Below are positions 34,716 to 44,494 of a stretch of DNA of 64,000 nt, one piece after another; the first letter of the stretch is position 1; each line of letters begins with the position of its first letter. The DNA is from Schistosoma haematobium. Taxonomy: Eukaryota > Platyhelminthes > Trematoda > Strigeidida > Schistosomatidae. A model generated the notes under the pieces. It did not search any database. It was not told where the DNA came from and was given only the letters and a program-made list of their open reading frames with translations. The DNA is taken from assembly GCF_000699445.3 (NCBI RefSeq), contig NC_067196.1, forward strand, positions 88,638,364-88,702,363. Reading direction: 5' to 3'. The position numbers were made by a program, and so were the translations under genes.

Positions 34716-35589
34716 GATTGGTCAACAAAACACAGCCACTACATACTTATGACTGAGTTGTGGGCAGTGAGGTATTAGAGACGTATTTCTCAGACATTTT
34801 CAAGAAAAAATGTATTCTTTTGTTGATTTAAAGTTTCTCACCAACCTCATACTTTATGTCTTGTAAACGCTTCTTTGAAACTGCGTCTACGCACATATCA
34901 AATCTGTCCCAATCATAATCAATTGGTTTTAAAAGCGTTTATAAAACAGTCTATTCCTCCACTTATAGGTTGATTGTCAAAAGATCGTGTTAATGACCCA
35001 TAACTCCTGTACATAAACCGTATAGAAAGTGAGCCAGATACATAAGGATGGATTAATATATTTGTTGGTGTTAACTTTAAACTGACTGAGACTGTGACGG
35101 CAATGAACTCTTCAATATACCGTAAGATATTTATCTTAAAAAAATGAGAAATTGATCAAGTATTCACACACCAGAACGTAACATTCGTGTTTATTCCTAC
35201 ACAGCTTCCAGTGATCTTTCAAAAGATATCATTATGTTTTCTAGACTATTATAATTTCCATTCTATATTTTTTCAATTAGTGCACAATATATACTTTCAG
35301 TTTAATAATGAGGTATGTATCCTGTCTAAACGTGAACGAGATTTTGAAAATGGATATAAGTAAACTTCATTGGGAGCTATTCTTTGTTTCCGGTATATAA
35401 ACTGACGTATTTTGACTAACTAACACCACGTTGCGATGATCGATGAAGCAAATAATTTGTGTTGATTTAACTAATACTGTAAGTGTATGTTTAGAATCCA
35501 TAAAATAAGCAAAACATAAGTTATTAATTTCCGACTTGTTTATCATATTTTTTACTTTAAATCTCTTACTTGGTTCATTTTCCTTCTTT
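34716..35589. other. unassigned sequence
   Basis: No gene or repeat was recognised. Confidence 0.4.
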
Positions 35590-36892
35590 AGTATGAATGT
35601 CCAGAAGCTACATGGATCTTATGAGATCACACAACACAGAACCAGCTCGATTATATATGCATCACTAAGAAAACTCGGAAGGTCGATGGAAGACATGAGA
35701 ACGAAGATAGGAACTGGCATAGCTTCAGATCACCATCCGGTTGTGACTAAGATAGAACAGAAGCTAAAGAAACACTGGACAACTAGAGAAACAACAGTAC
35801 AAAGGTTTGGTACAGCTTATCTTCGAAATACTGATAAACCTAACGAATCCTAGATAGGTCTCAGCAGTAGGTTTCAAGCCTTACAAGATCTACTCAAAGT
35901 AGAAGAAATTACTATGGAGGACAACTGGGAAGGAATCAAAGAAACTCTAACTTCAACGTATCAGGAGGTGTTGGGTCTCAAGAAGCATCGTCATAAGGAA
36001 TGGATCATAATAGAAATCCTGGACAAGATTCAAGAAAGGAGGAAGAAGACAGCAATTAACAACAGCCAAGCAACAAAGAGAGAAAGTCCAGGCACAAGCT
36101 GAATACACAGAAGCAAACGACCGGAAGGTCAAGCCAAGAACAAAGAAGGCAAGAAAATCACCGAGATTCAAGAACAGAACTGAATTCGGCGCAGATCGAA
36201 GCAGCACACACAGACTTTTCTATGGACGTGACTTCATCAACGATCGAAGAAATCGTGATGGTCATCAGACAAATCAACAGTGGGAAAACAACAGGACCTG
36301 ACAATTTACCAACCGAAGTACAAAAGTCAGACAGTGAAGTAACTGAGAACATGCTGCACGTTCTATTCAGGGAGATTTAGGAGGAAGAACAAGTCTTAAC
36401 ATACTGGTAAGAAGGACACCTCAACAAGATTCCAAAGAATAAAGATCTTACAAAGTGTGAGAACTACTGAGGCATCACATCAATATTGGTACTAGGAAAA
36501 CTTTCCAACAGTTTTGCTGAACCGGATTAACGACTCAGTAGACATCCAGCGTTGAGATAAACAGACTGGATTCCTTAAGGATCGGTCATGTACAGACCAT
36601 TATGGATAATCGTTGAACAACCAGTTGAATGGTATCCGTCTTTATACATCAAATCCATTGACCGTGAGAAGGCGTTTAACAGAGTGGGTAAGAGAATATG
36701 ATGGAATCATCCACGGTGCTAAGTAGTGAGTAGCCGAGAAAATCGTTAACATCATAAGGAACTCATATGACAGACTACACTGCCAAGTGGTGCACAGAGG
36801 ACAATTGACAGACGTATTTCATGTGGGGATCGGAGTCAGAAAAGCTGCTTAGTATCACCTTTTCTCTTTCTTCTGGTGGTCGACTGAAGTAC
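35590..36892 (+). mobile_element. RTE retrotransposon, endonuclease end to RT core (left part)
   Basis: The longest RTE copy here. It starts in the C-terminal endonuclease region (MRTKIGTGIASDHHPVV), continues through the linker (WTTRETTVQRF; EVLGLKKHRHKEWI) and reaches reverse transcriptase (GPDNLPTE; a degraded QAGF-like block; RTG/QG block) in repeatedly shifted frames with stops. The copy is interrupted at 36893 by a BEL-like solo LTR and resumes at 37398. Confidence 0.85.
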
Positions 36893-37397
36893 TGTTATAA
36901 CTTGTGGCCTGAGTGCCCTGTCGATGGATAACGTAATAATACCGCCAACCAGAGAGCAGTGAATTATGGATCAAACCAAGGACGAGTAAACACGTACGAG
37001 CAGTCTAGAGTCCTTACCAGTCCTGCTTACCGCCTGGCCCAGCCAGTTAAGTCCAGAACAGCAATCACAGCCTCTGAAATATGAATCATTTATTTCAAAC
37101 ATACTGGTTTTATATACCAATCAAACAGGCCACAACGTACCATAAAATAGAAAATAACATTTGTACAAAATTTTGCCAAATGTGTCTGTGAATGTGGGAG
37201 GTAGTGACCAATTAACAAAGCATAATTCAAGGATGATAAAACGTATAATAATGGTTCGTAAGTCAAAATAAAGCTTATAATAAAAGGAATATGAATAGTT
37301 TAGTTATTTAACAATTATACAATAAGAATATACGTTAAGTATTAGTCCATGAATGGATACCAAATTTACCATTCATTATGCTTATCGTGACCTAACA
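36893..37397 (-). mobile_element. BEL/Pao-like solo LTR inserted in the RTE copy
   Basis: 505 bases with TGTTATAA...CCTAACA ends and five-base near-duplications (agtac 36888-36892, aatac 37398-37402). The interrupted RTE sequence (ggtcgactg / gaagacttcgac) matches the uninterrupted copy at 7510-7545. Sense is probably minus: TATATAAAACC and AATAAA occur in order on that strand. It is homologous to 5497-6070. Confidence 0.75.
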
Positions 37398-37678
37398 AAT
37401 ACGAAGACTTTGACATCTAGAGGGAAGCACGGAATAAAATGGACTGCTTGAATACAAGTAGACTACGTGAACTTCTCAGACGAACAGCTCTTCTCTCCCA
37501 TACACACCAATAAATGCAGGTCAAGGTAACCAATGTAACAGAATGCTGTGAAGTAGTAAGCCTCGATATACCAAGGAAAGAGCAAGATCCTTAAATACAA
37601 CATGAAGAACATAAACACAATCACATATGACTGAGAAAATCTAGAATATGTGGAAACCTTAATATACCTGATAAGCGT
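37398..37678 (+). mobile_element. RTE retrotransposon, right part
   Basis: Continues the copy at 35590-36892 through ...TSRGKHGIKW and the degraded LLSHTHQ.MQ region. It is cut off by the solo LTR at 37679. The RTE does not resume after that LTR. Confidence 0.75.
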
Positions 37679-38052
37679 TGTAGCGACCCACTTTTATCAA
37701 GAGAACGCGACTGGTTTAATGGAAACAATCACTATTATAACCGATTATGCCAGTGGTTGTTTTACTGTGCTCGTTTGTTTAACTGTGCTAAAGACAGCAA
37801 TATTACTGCTCCATTATCGTTCCATTGAATGTGACCTTGCACGAGTTCGGTTACGCTCGGTAACCACGCTTGTACTCCTTTGGCACGATCTCGGTATCCT
37901 TTCGATACCATGAGATCGCCAACAAATACATTTCGACTACAGCCATCAACTGCCTCCTGATATTTGGCTTACGGGGGATTTTATCAGTTAACTGGCACGT
38001 AGTCTTCTTGTAGTGATGTTCAAAGTCAATCGCGACTCGACACCACGTTACA
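37679..38052. mobile_element. solo LTR (family G), copy 2
   Basis: 374 bases, TGTAGCGACCC...CACGTTACA, aligning in reverse with 32730-33089. Flanking four- to six-base words differ (gcgt/attt), so either the target duplication has eroded or the right flank was rearranged. Confidence 0.65.
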
Positions 38053-38449
38053 ATTTCTCCTGAAACTAGGGATAGTGTTTGTGATAAACCTTCTGGCTGA
38101 ACGCTTGACTCCGTTTCCTAAGCTTCTTTAGTAACCTCCAGGCCAAATCGACACTGCAACTTGAACACGAAAGAACAGACGCGAAACATGGGAAGGACGA
38201 TTTACTGCACGGTTAGTTTATGCACAGAAACTCCTCTTAGGCTTCTGAAAAGTCCCAGGACCCTCATGAACATAGCAACAGAATAGGTAATCTTCAAATC
38301 GGATGTGTGATACGTGACTCCTTTTGGCATTTTGTCCAGGAAATTTCTGGGTCTCTAACATTTTAAGGCTGGTCATTTGCGTGGTACAAGATATCTGCTG
38401 TATGAAACAGTGATCAAAAAGCAAACCAACCTCCACCGTTTAACCGTTT
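38053..38449. other. unassigned sequence
   Basis: A 72-codon minus-strand frame (38218-38436) is not recognisable. This could be internal sequence of the LTR element to its left. Confidence 0.35.
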
Positions 38450-38757
38450 GTTGAGGTGTGTCATGCTTGTCTAGTCCTTATTAGTGCAGATCGAATGCTA
38501 TCGATCATGTTGCTGCTGTTGATCACCACCCAGTGATCAATCAATTGTGATTACATCTCAGTCCTACAGGAGGTCAGTCGCGGCTCGGATAGCTCAGTGG
38601 TAACGTCTCTGACTGTGAAGCTGGGTGACACGAGATCGAATCCGCCAGGAAGCACCAGTTCCCTCAAGATTACAGGTACACCTTGCTGACGAGTGCCAAG
38701 TAGCACAAAACCTGTGTCCAGGGTTTCCTGTTGACTACCTCCAATCACCATCTAATC
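38450..38757 (+). repeat. SINE family II, full-length reference copy
   Basis: A second tRNA-derived family, unrelated to family I in its body. A box TAGCTCAGTGG (38590-38600) is perfect and B box AGATCGAATCC (38633-38643) is good. A hammerhead follows at 38681-38723, then a tail ending near aatcaccatct. Diverged minus-strand copies lie at 13125-13330 and 16572-16680. Confidence 0.75.
38681..38723 (+). ncRNA. hammerhead motif of SINE family II
   Basis: CTGACGA at 38686-38692; stem II GTGC/GCAC; GTC at 38716-38718; stem I CCTTG with CAGGG. The GAAA box reads AAAA in this copy, so it is probably inactive, but the 13125-13330 copy keeps GAAA. Confidence 0.6.
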
Positions 38758-38964
38758 ACAGAAAGTGTATTGCTATCTAATCGAGTAAAATGATGAAACG
38801 GTGGAGAATCCTGATTCATGTTTGAGAGTAAATAAAATACGGCTGCTACAAAGCCTCTGCAACCCGTGCAAATATTTTATGAGGCTGTTTTCTGTTTCTC
38901 TTTCTTTCACTGAAGAAACCCATTGTTATTCTATAGTATCTTTGCTTCGTTAATCAACCACATT

Positions 38965-39445
38965 TGTAGCGGTTATTATATAAATTTCAACGGGTTTTGA
39001 AATCAGAAGGCAATAAGAGGCGGATAGCATAGACCACAAAGCTTTAAGCACATCGAAAAAATTTGAATCAGAGAAGCGAATGTGTGTGCAAGTAAGCAAA
39101 CACAGAGGCGAATGCATAGTCAAATAGAATAAGGGCAAAACAAGGCAAAGTAAAGGCTAATAATAAGATTGGAGTGTATATATACATGGAAAAGTGAGTG
39201 TCTCATCGGGCGATATTTAAGATATTAGCATTTTAGCCAGAGAGATATGTGAATAGGCTGTTATCTGATCAAGCGTACACTCTTTTAAAGATAAGACAGT
39301 GATCACACTATTGCAAAGAAATATGTAAATTGTTACTTTTCGAATAAAATTGTCTGTTAAGTATACTAACGAAAAAGCTTATCCAAAATAAACGATAAAC
39401 GTAATTGGTAGTTTGATAGTTGTTATAAGTCGATAGAGAAGGACA
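38965..39445 (-). repeat. LTR-like repeat family F, copy 2
   Basis: The plus strand begins TGTAGCGGTTATTATATAAA. The minus strand aligns with 34346-34715. The left end is sharp, the right end approximate. Likely a solo LTR of a Gypsy-like family. Confidence 0.45.
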
Positions 39446-39694
39446 CATCCAGTGTTTAACTACATACTATCGAACGCCTGGTCTAGGACATCCCTAAGAC
39501 GCCAGCCAGATTTATATTTGGCCCATTGAATTGTTCACCACCTACTTGCTGTAATTTAAACAATTAACTTATTATGGAGAAGCATGTATTAGCCTGACTG
39601 AGCGTATGTTTGCAGCTCAATCGTCATCTATCCTCCCACGAGTTGTAAGAAAAGACAACCAATAACTTATCCACAACTGACCAAAAATCATAAA

Positions 39695-39860
39695 ATATCA
39701 GTAGTTGAAGTCATGAGTTAATTGAAGCTAGACCAACATGGAAAACCTCGAATCACTGGACTGCCGTTTCGCCCTAGCATGGGACACATTAGCAGTGCGC
39801 ATCGACAATCCCGCACCCCACGAGATTCGGACCCAGAACCTATCAACCTCATAAAATACA
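39695..39860 (-). repeat. SINE family I, 3' half
   Basis: Tail, hammerhead with GAAA and GTC but broken CUGANGA (ctaatg), and part of the tRNA-like region ending with aacctatcaacctc. Confidence 0.75.
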
Positions 39861-40573
39861 CATAGATATTTCTAGTTATTGCTTATACACACACACTCAC
39901 TTTCCATATTGCCTTTTTTCTCTTGCTTGTAAATTTTATTGATTATTACTAGCACACCTACCAAACAACCTGTGTTCTGGCTTTTGAGTATACTCAAGTA
40001 AATTCACAGAACTGCTAGTAAAAGTGGTCTGTTAAAATGTTTAGTTAACAGGACACCACACATTGGAGTTAAATGAAGATGATCTAAACTCAACAGATTG
40101 ACTCAGTCTGTTAACATAACTCAGTCCAATAGTCAACAATTTTGTGAGCTAATGTCAGTTTTCGGCTTAAACTCAACCGACTCTTATCGAACATTGTCAG
40201 CAAGATAAAAGTGGTTATGGATATGCAGCAAGTCCCGAACATCTTGGTCGACAGAGGTTTCCACCCTTATCAGCTGATCCAGCATATCTCAGTGTTGCCC
40301 TATATCATATCTCAAGGATATTATTCTGATTATTCAGCAACATAGGGGTAGTGCTTCGGAAACACTGAAGATTTAAATCTGTAGCTTACACAAATACTCT
40401 AATTTCATAGAACGATTCTTCATGTAATGAGATAAACCAAAGTATTAAGTGTCAGTTATCGCCGTACAACTCATTTTAAATCTATTTTGGTGGTAGCAAC
40501 AATATTGTGATACATCTGATCTGCTTCATGAGAAAATTCTAGTATGTTAAATGTCTTCATAACTCATCAAAAC
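39861..40573. other. unassigned sequence
   Basis: No gene or repeat was recognised. Confidence 0.4.
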
Positions 40574-40895
40574 TCTAAAGATGCTACAGGTATTCTGAGT
40601 TTAACAACGCATTAGTACGTAACATCTTCATAATCCAAGTATGCTAATCCAGTCAAATCAGAGGTCTGAAATGGAGATTTTTGGAGACATATTCAAGAGG
40701 TTACCGATATATCGCGAAGCCCTTAATGTAAGCTGGCTAACAGTTGCAACAGGTGAGAAGCATGATGTACTTTTTGTGATCTGGTCTCGATGCGTGACTG
40801 AGCGTCTTCAGTTAGATATGTCCATTAAAACTAATGAGGTCAATATCAATGTCAGAAGCACACGGAACTATTTATTTTGAAGACTTATCGCCACA
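40574..40895 (-). mobile_element. old solo LTR of the CsRn1-like Gypsy family, minus orientation
   Basis: Aligns over its full length with the Gypsy LTR at 43725-44045, but with many substitutions and small indels (start gctacaggtattc..., end atttattttgaagac...cgccaca). It is an ancient relative of the intact element. Confidence 0.75.
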
Positions 40896-40993
40896 GCCCG
40901 ATACATATCTCATATTAACTTCATATGCATTCTAGGGCTTATCAAGTATATTCAACAGTGTATCAAGAATGGAATATAAAATAAGCTTAGCAG

Positions 40994-41317
40994 TGTGGCG
41001 GAAAATAAATCCCCAAAATAAATAGCTCTGCACGTTTTCGACATTGGATGCTGACCACATGTTTTAATGGACTCACCTAGCTGAAGGCGCTCGGTCATGC
41101 ATCCGCACCACATCACGAGTGGGAACGCCGTGTTCAACAACCCCTGCAATCGCGAGCCAGATTAGATCAGACGATTCTCGATATATTGATATCATATCAA
41201 ATATATCTTCAAGCTTCCTCGCTTCCGTCTTTTGATTTCACTTGGTGGGCACGCTTCATATTAGAAAGTGTTGCTGGTTAAAGCGTTGTCAAACTCTGAA
41301 TACCTGTGGCATCTTCA
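40994..41317 (+). mobile_element. old solo LTR of the CsRn1-like Gypsy family, plus orientation
   Basis: Begins TGTGGCGGAAAATAAATCCCC and ends ACCTGTGGCATCTTCA. This is the reverse complement arrangement of 43725-44045 and is about as diverged as its neighbour at 40574. No clear target duplication. Only 98 bases separate the two opposed LTRs. Confidence 0.75.
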
Positions 41318-41439
41318 GAGGTATCATTTCCCAGTCATTAGTTTTGATGGAGCGAAATTGTGATACTAAAGGAATAAATGTAGTGAGTGAAATTATCCTC
41401 AGCGAACTTCTACTGTCACTTGTTCATTGAGGTTATATG

Positions 41440-43010
41440 TAGTCACGTATTTAGTGCAGCTTATTGCGAGAGAGGATTAGACAGCAGTATTAGAAAAAGG
41501 TCTGTCTGTCGATGCGATGTTCATAGATTTCAGCAAAACAGCTGACAGGGTTTCACACTGAGATCTTATGCAGAAGCTCACGAGCTTTGGAATAATAGGT
41601 ACTGTACTGGAGTGAATAGGATACTTCTTATGTGACCGCAGACAGAGAGTGAGGGTCAACGGAACGCTATCCGATTGGAAGCCGGTCAAAAGTGGTGTAC
41701 CCCAAAACACCATCTTAGGCTTTCTGCTCTTCCTTCTCTACGCTAACGAGTTACCGCTGTTGCTCAGGTCCACGACATTATTGTTTGCGGATGACGTAAA
41801 AATCTGGGGAGCAATAAAAAGTGAGGCTGATCATCTGGATCTTCAAGCTGACTTAGACGATTTAGTTAGACGGGCTCGAGGTTGAGGCTTAGAAATCAGT
41901 GCTAGGAAGAGTGTGCCCATGCACATCGGTCACGGTAATAGCTACCATTATAACATTGATGGTAAACCTCTGTTGTTTAATTGGACCATAACCACACAAT
42001 CCTCGAAGCTGAACACGAGACCACTCGGAAAATATATATTCAGTATTTAACGCGGAGAAATACCTAACGACGGAGAAGGGGGAACAGGGAGTTGAATTAG
42101 GTGGAGTTGATCGTATGACATGGCTCGGCTATGCAGGCGTGGTCCCTGCTGAATGTTACTTCATATCAAATATATTGTTCTATCTCTAGCCTAAGTTTGT
42201 TCTCAATCATGTGTTGGTAATTGTTACGATGTAGTGGGTTGGTGTAGAAGATGATGTGGCTTCTACGCGAGGTCTTATAGATTAAGCAGTTATATCATGA
42301 CAAATCTACAATTATAGGATTAGGTCTATTATTAGAGCATTACTAGTATCATGGTAGACCATAGTTCTACAACTCTTCCATGTGTTCAAGAACATAAAGA
42401 CTTAAGAGTAACAATAATTCATGACTTAAAAACAACTACGCATTGCAACGCAGCTGCTGTCAAAGATTTTCGTGAGTTATGGTCACTTCACCGAGTGTTC
42501 AAATCTTTTGACGAGGAAATGTTTCGAATTTTATATTCCACCTATGTAAAACCAAACTTAGAGTACTGTATCGAAGTAGCTGGCCCATGTCTGATAAAGG
42601 ATACTATTTCACTTGAGCGTGTTCAGCGTATGGGAACAAAATTAGTGAAGGGTCTTTCTAAACTTCCTTACGATGGGCGTTTAAAACACTTAGACCTTTT
42701 CCACTCTTCGTATTGTAGGACGCGAGGCGACATTATACTGGCAATTTGTATCTTTAATTATGGTTTAGGTGTTAATATGTCTTATCTTTTTTCTCCCTCC
42801 AGCACTAATAATCTCCGAGGTCATAGCAAGAAGGTTCACAAACCGCGATCCAATAAACTTAAAGTGGGGTCCCGTTTTTCTCATCGAGTAGTCAATGATT
42901 GGAACGCCTTATCCGAACAAGTGGTATCAGCGCTATCAGCGAATATTTTCAAGGAGAAGCTGGACCTTCACTGGAATGCAATCTGCCAGGATTAACACAG
43001 GTTAACCAAC
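41440..43010 (+). mobile_element. CR1/Jockey-type non-LTR retrotransposon, reverse transcriptase half
   Basis: Starts with the VDAMFIDFSK block (in a broken frame, 41500-41650). It continues with an open segment (41649-41885) holding SGVPQNTILGFLLFLLYANE and the catalytic FADD at its residues 46-49, then WGAIKSEADH. After an interruption it resumes with an open frame of 214 codons (42351-42995) containing HKDLRVTIIHDLK, YVKPNLEYC, ERVQRMGTKLVKGL and RGDIILA, the typical C-terminal domain of CR1/Jockey-type elements. The catalytic site is intact, but stops upstream and the 0.37-kb insertion make the copy non-functional. Confidence 0.85.
41983..42362. repeat. unidentified insertion inside the CR1-like element
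   Basis: The coding match breaks after DGKPLLF and resumes at STTLPCVQ. The intervening segment is bracketed by gaccata (41983-41989) and gaccata (42357-42363), compatible with a seven-base target duplication. The inserted sequence was not recognised. Confidence 0.45.
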
Positions 43011-43724
43011 CTACTAAATTTATTACTGAAGACTATAGGTGTCATTTAATTTGGACCTAGCTCTTAACCTTTGGTACACTAGAAATTTAAGATTATTATG
43101 TAATTTAGTGATCAAGGGAGATGTTTTTTTATGGAACCACATTTCCTCGTTCCAGAAGAGTGTCCAGTATTTAATTTTGTTTTAATCCTCCCCTTCCAAT
43201 AGCTGTCATAGAAACTAAAAAGTTGTTTTTAAGAATTCATGTATGTGAAATCGCTAACAACTATTTCCTCGCCTGTCCAAATGTTTGTCGTTTTTATCAT
43301 ACATATTCAGTGTGCGTTAAAATTACATTTCATACAGACCACTCATCATAATCATTCGGATACATGGGTTATTTGAATTCTAGCGAGATTAAATGTGGAG
43401 AACCGTTTGTATATATGAGATTTAAAATACCGTAAAACAAGCATATACGGACTCTTTGAGGATAGCATTTTTGTTCGTGTGCATACTATGTGTTTGAAGT
43501 GGGTAAGTTGAATGAGATTAATTAGGATGTTGAAGGAACAAGGAAATGGATGATGGTATCTTATGTCTGCTTTAATTTAATTTTCTACTTTATTTAGCTT
43601 CACGTCCCGCAGTTTTAAAGGCTATCCATCGAAAAAATATCTGGTTGATCATGTTGAGTAAATTTCTTACCAAGTGTCTTTAACATGAATGAGTTTTTAA
43701 ACTAGTTTAAAATAGTAATACTCT
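43011..43724. other. 3' flank of the CR1-like element, unassigned
   Basis: Some of this may be the 3' UTR of the CR1-like element. It runs up to the Gypsy insertion point, where ctct (43721-43724) is one half of the target duplication. Confidence 0.45.
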
Positions 43725-44045
43725 TGATGATGTCACAGGTATTCAGTGTTTGACAACGCTTCTACCAGTAACACCTTCTTATGTATTTCGTTCCCACCAA
43801 GAGAAATCAAAAGACAGAGTCGAGGAGATCGGAAGAGTATATTTGGCGATGACCAATATACCGGAATTCTCTGATCTAATCTGGCTAGCGATTGCGGTTG
43901 ATGTTGAGCACGGCGTTACCACACGTGATCTGGTGCGGATGCCTGACCGAGCGCCTTCAGCTAGGTGAGTCCACTAAAACATATGGTCAGCATCCAATGT
44001 CGAAAACTTAGTGCTATTTATTTTGGGGATTTATTTACCGCTACA
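43725..44045 (-). repeat. 3' LTR of the Gypsy element
   Basis: 321 bases. In element sense it runs TGTAGCGG...CATCATCA. It is identical by eye to 48651-48971. Two decayed relatives occur at 40574-40895 and 40994-41317. The 72-residue open frame inside it has no coding meaning. Confidence 0.95.
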
Positions 44046-44063
44046 GATCACTCCCCCCCTAGT
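44046..44063 (-). other. polypurine tract of the Gypsy element
   Basis: On the minus strand ctagggggggagtgatc directly precedes the 3' LTR. The seven G residues (44053-44059) form the core. It should prime second-strand synthesis. Confidence 0.8.
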
Positions 44064-44494
44064 GGGGCAGTGACGACCCTAAGACGTGGCCAGCCAGAAG
44101 TTTAAACCCAACGAGTTTGTCGTTGGTAAACACTCTTCTGATAGCTTGCTAAATTTAGCAGCGTCTGGTCGTCTTTCCTTACTATATGGGACGGAGGTAC
44201 AACATAGTAAAAAAAGAAAATGTACAATGAAAATTTCGGATCCTCATAAACGTCATCGTTCTTTTCCAGCCGTCCTGGAAAAGAAAAAAGAAAATGTAAG
44301 TGCATGTCGAAATACATTCGTATGTGCGTAAAAACACAATGTCGGCGGAAAAAAATGGAAAATAAACTCATGAACACGTAATAGCATTAAAAAAATTGTT
44401 TTTTTTGTTTTGTTTTTTTTAAATAGAAATAAAAATATATAAGCATATTAAAATTGTTCTTTTTTAAAAATAATATAAAATGTCGAGAAGTGCC
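44064..44494 (-). other. 3' untranslated part of the Gypsy element
   Basis: About 430 bases between the pol stop and the polypurine tract. An 81-codon frame on the opposite strand and a 91-codon frame on the sense strand are present. Neither resembles an envelope or other known third frame, so I leave them unannotated. Confidence 0.6.

Noticed and set aside
34346..39445. Family D and F repeats as proven Gypsy LTRs
   Set aside because: TG...CA-like ends and TATA words are suggestive, but target duplications and full-length relatives are missing in this window.
44086..44377. 81- and 91-residue frames in the Gypsy 3' untranslated part as a third gene
   Set aside because: One is antisense and neither resembles an envelope or nucleic-acid-binding protein; no support beyond being open.
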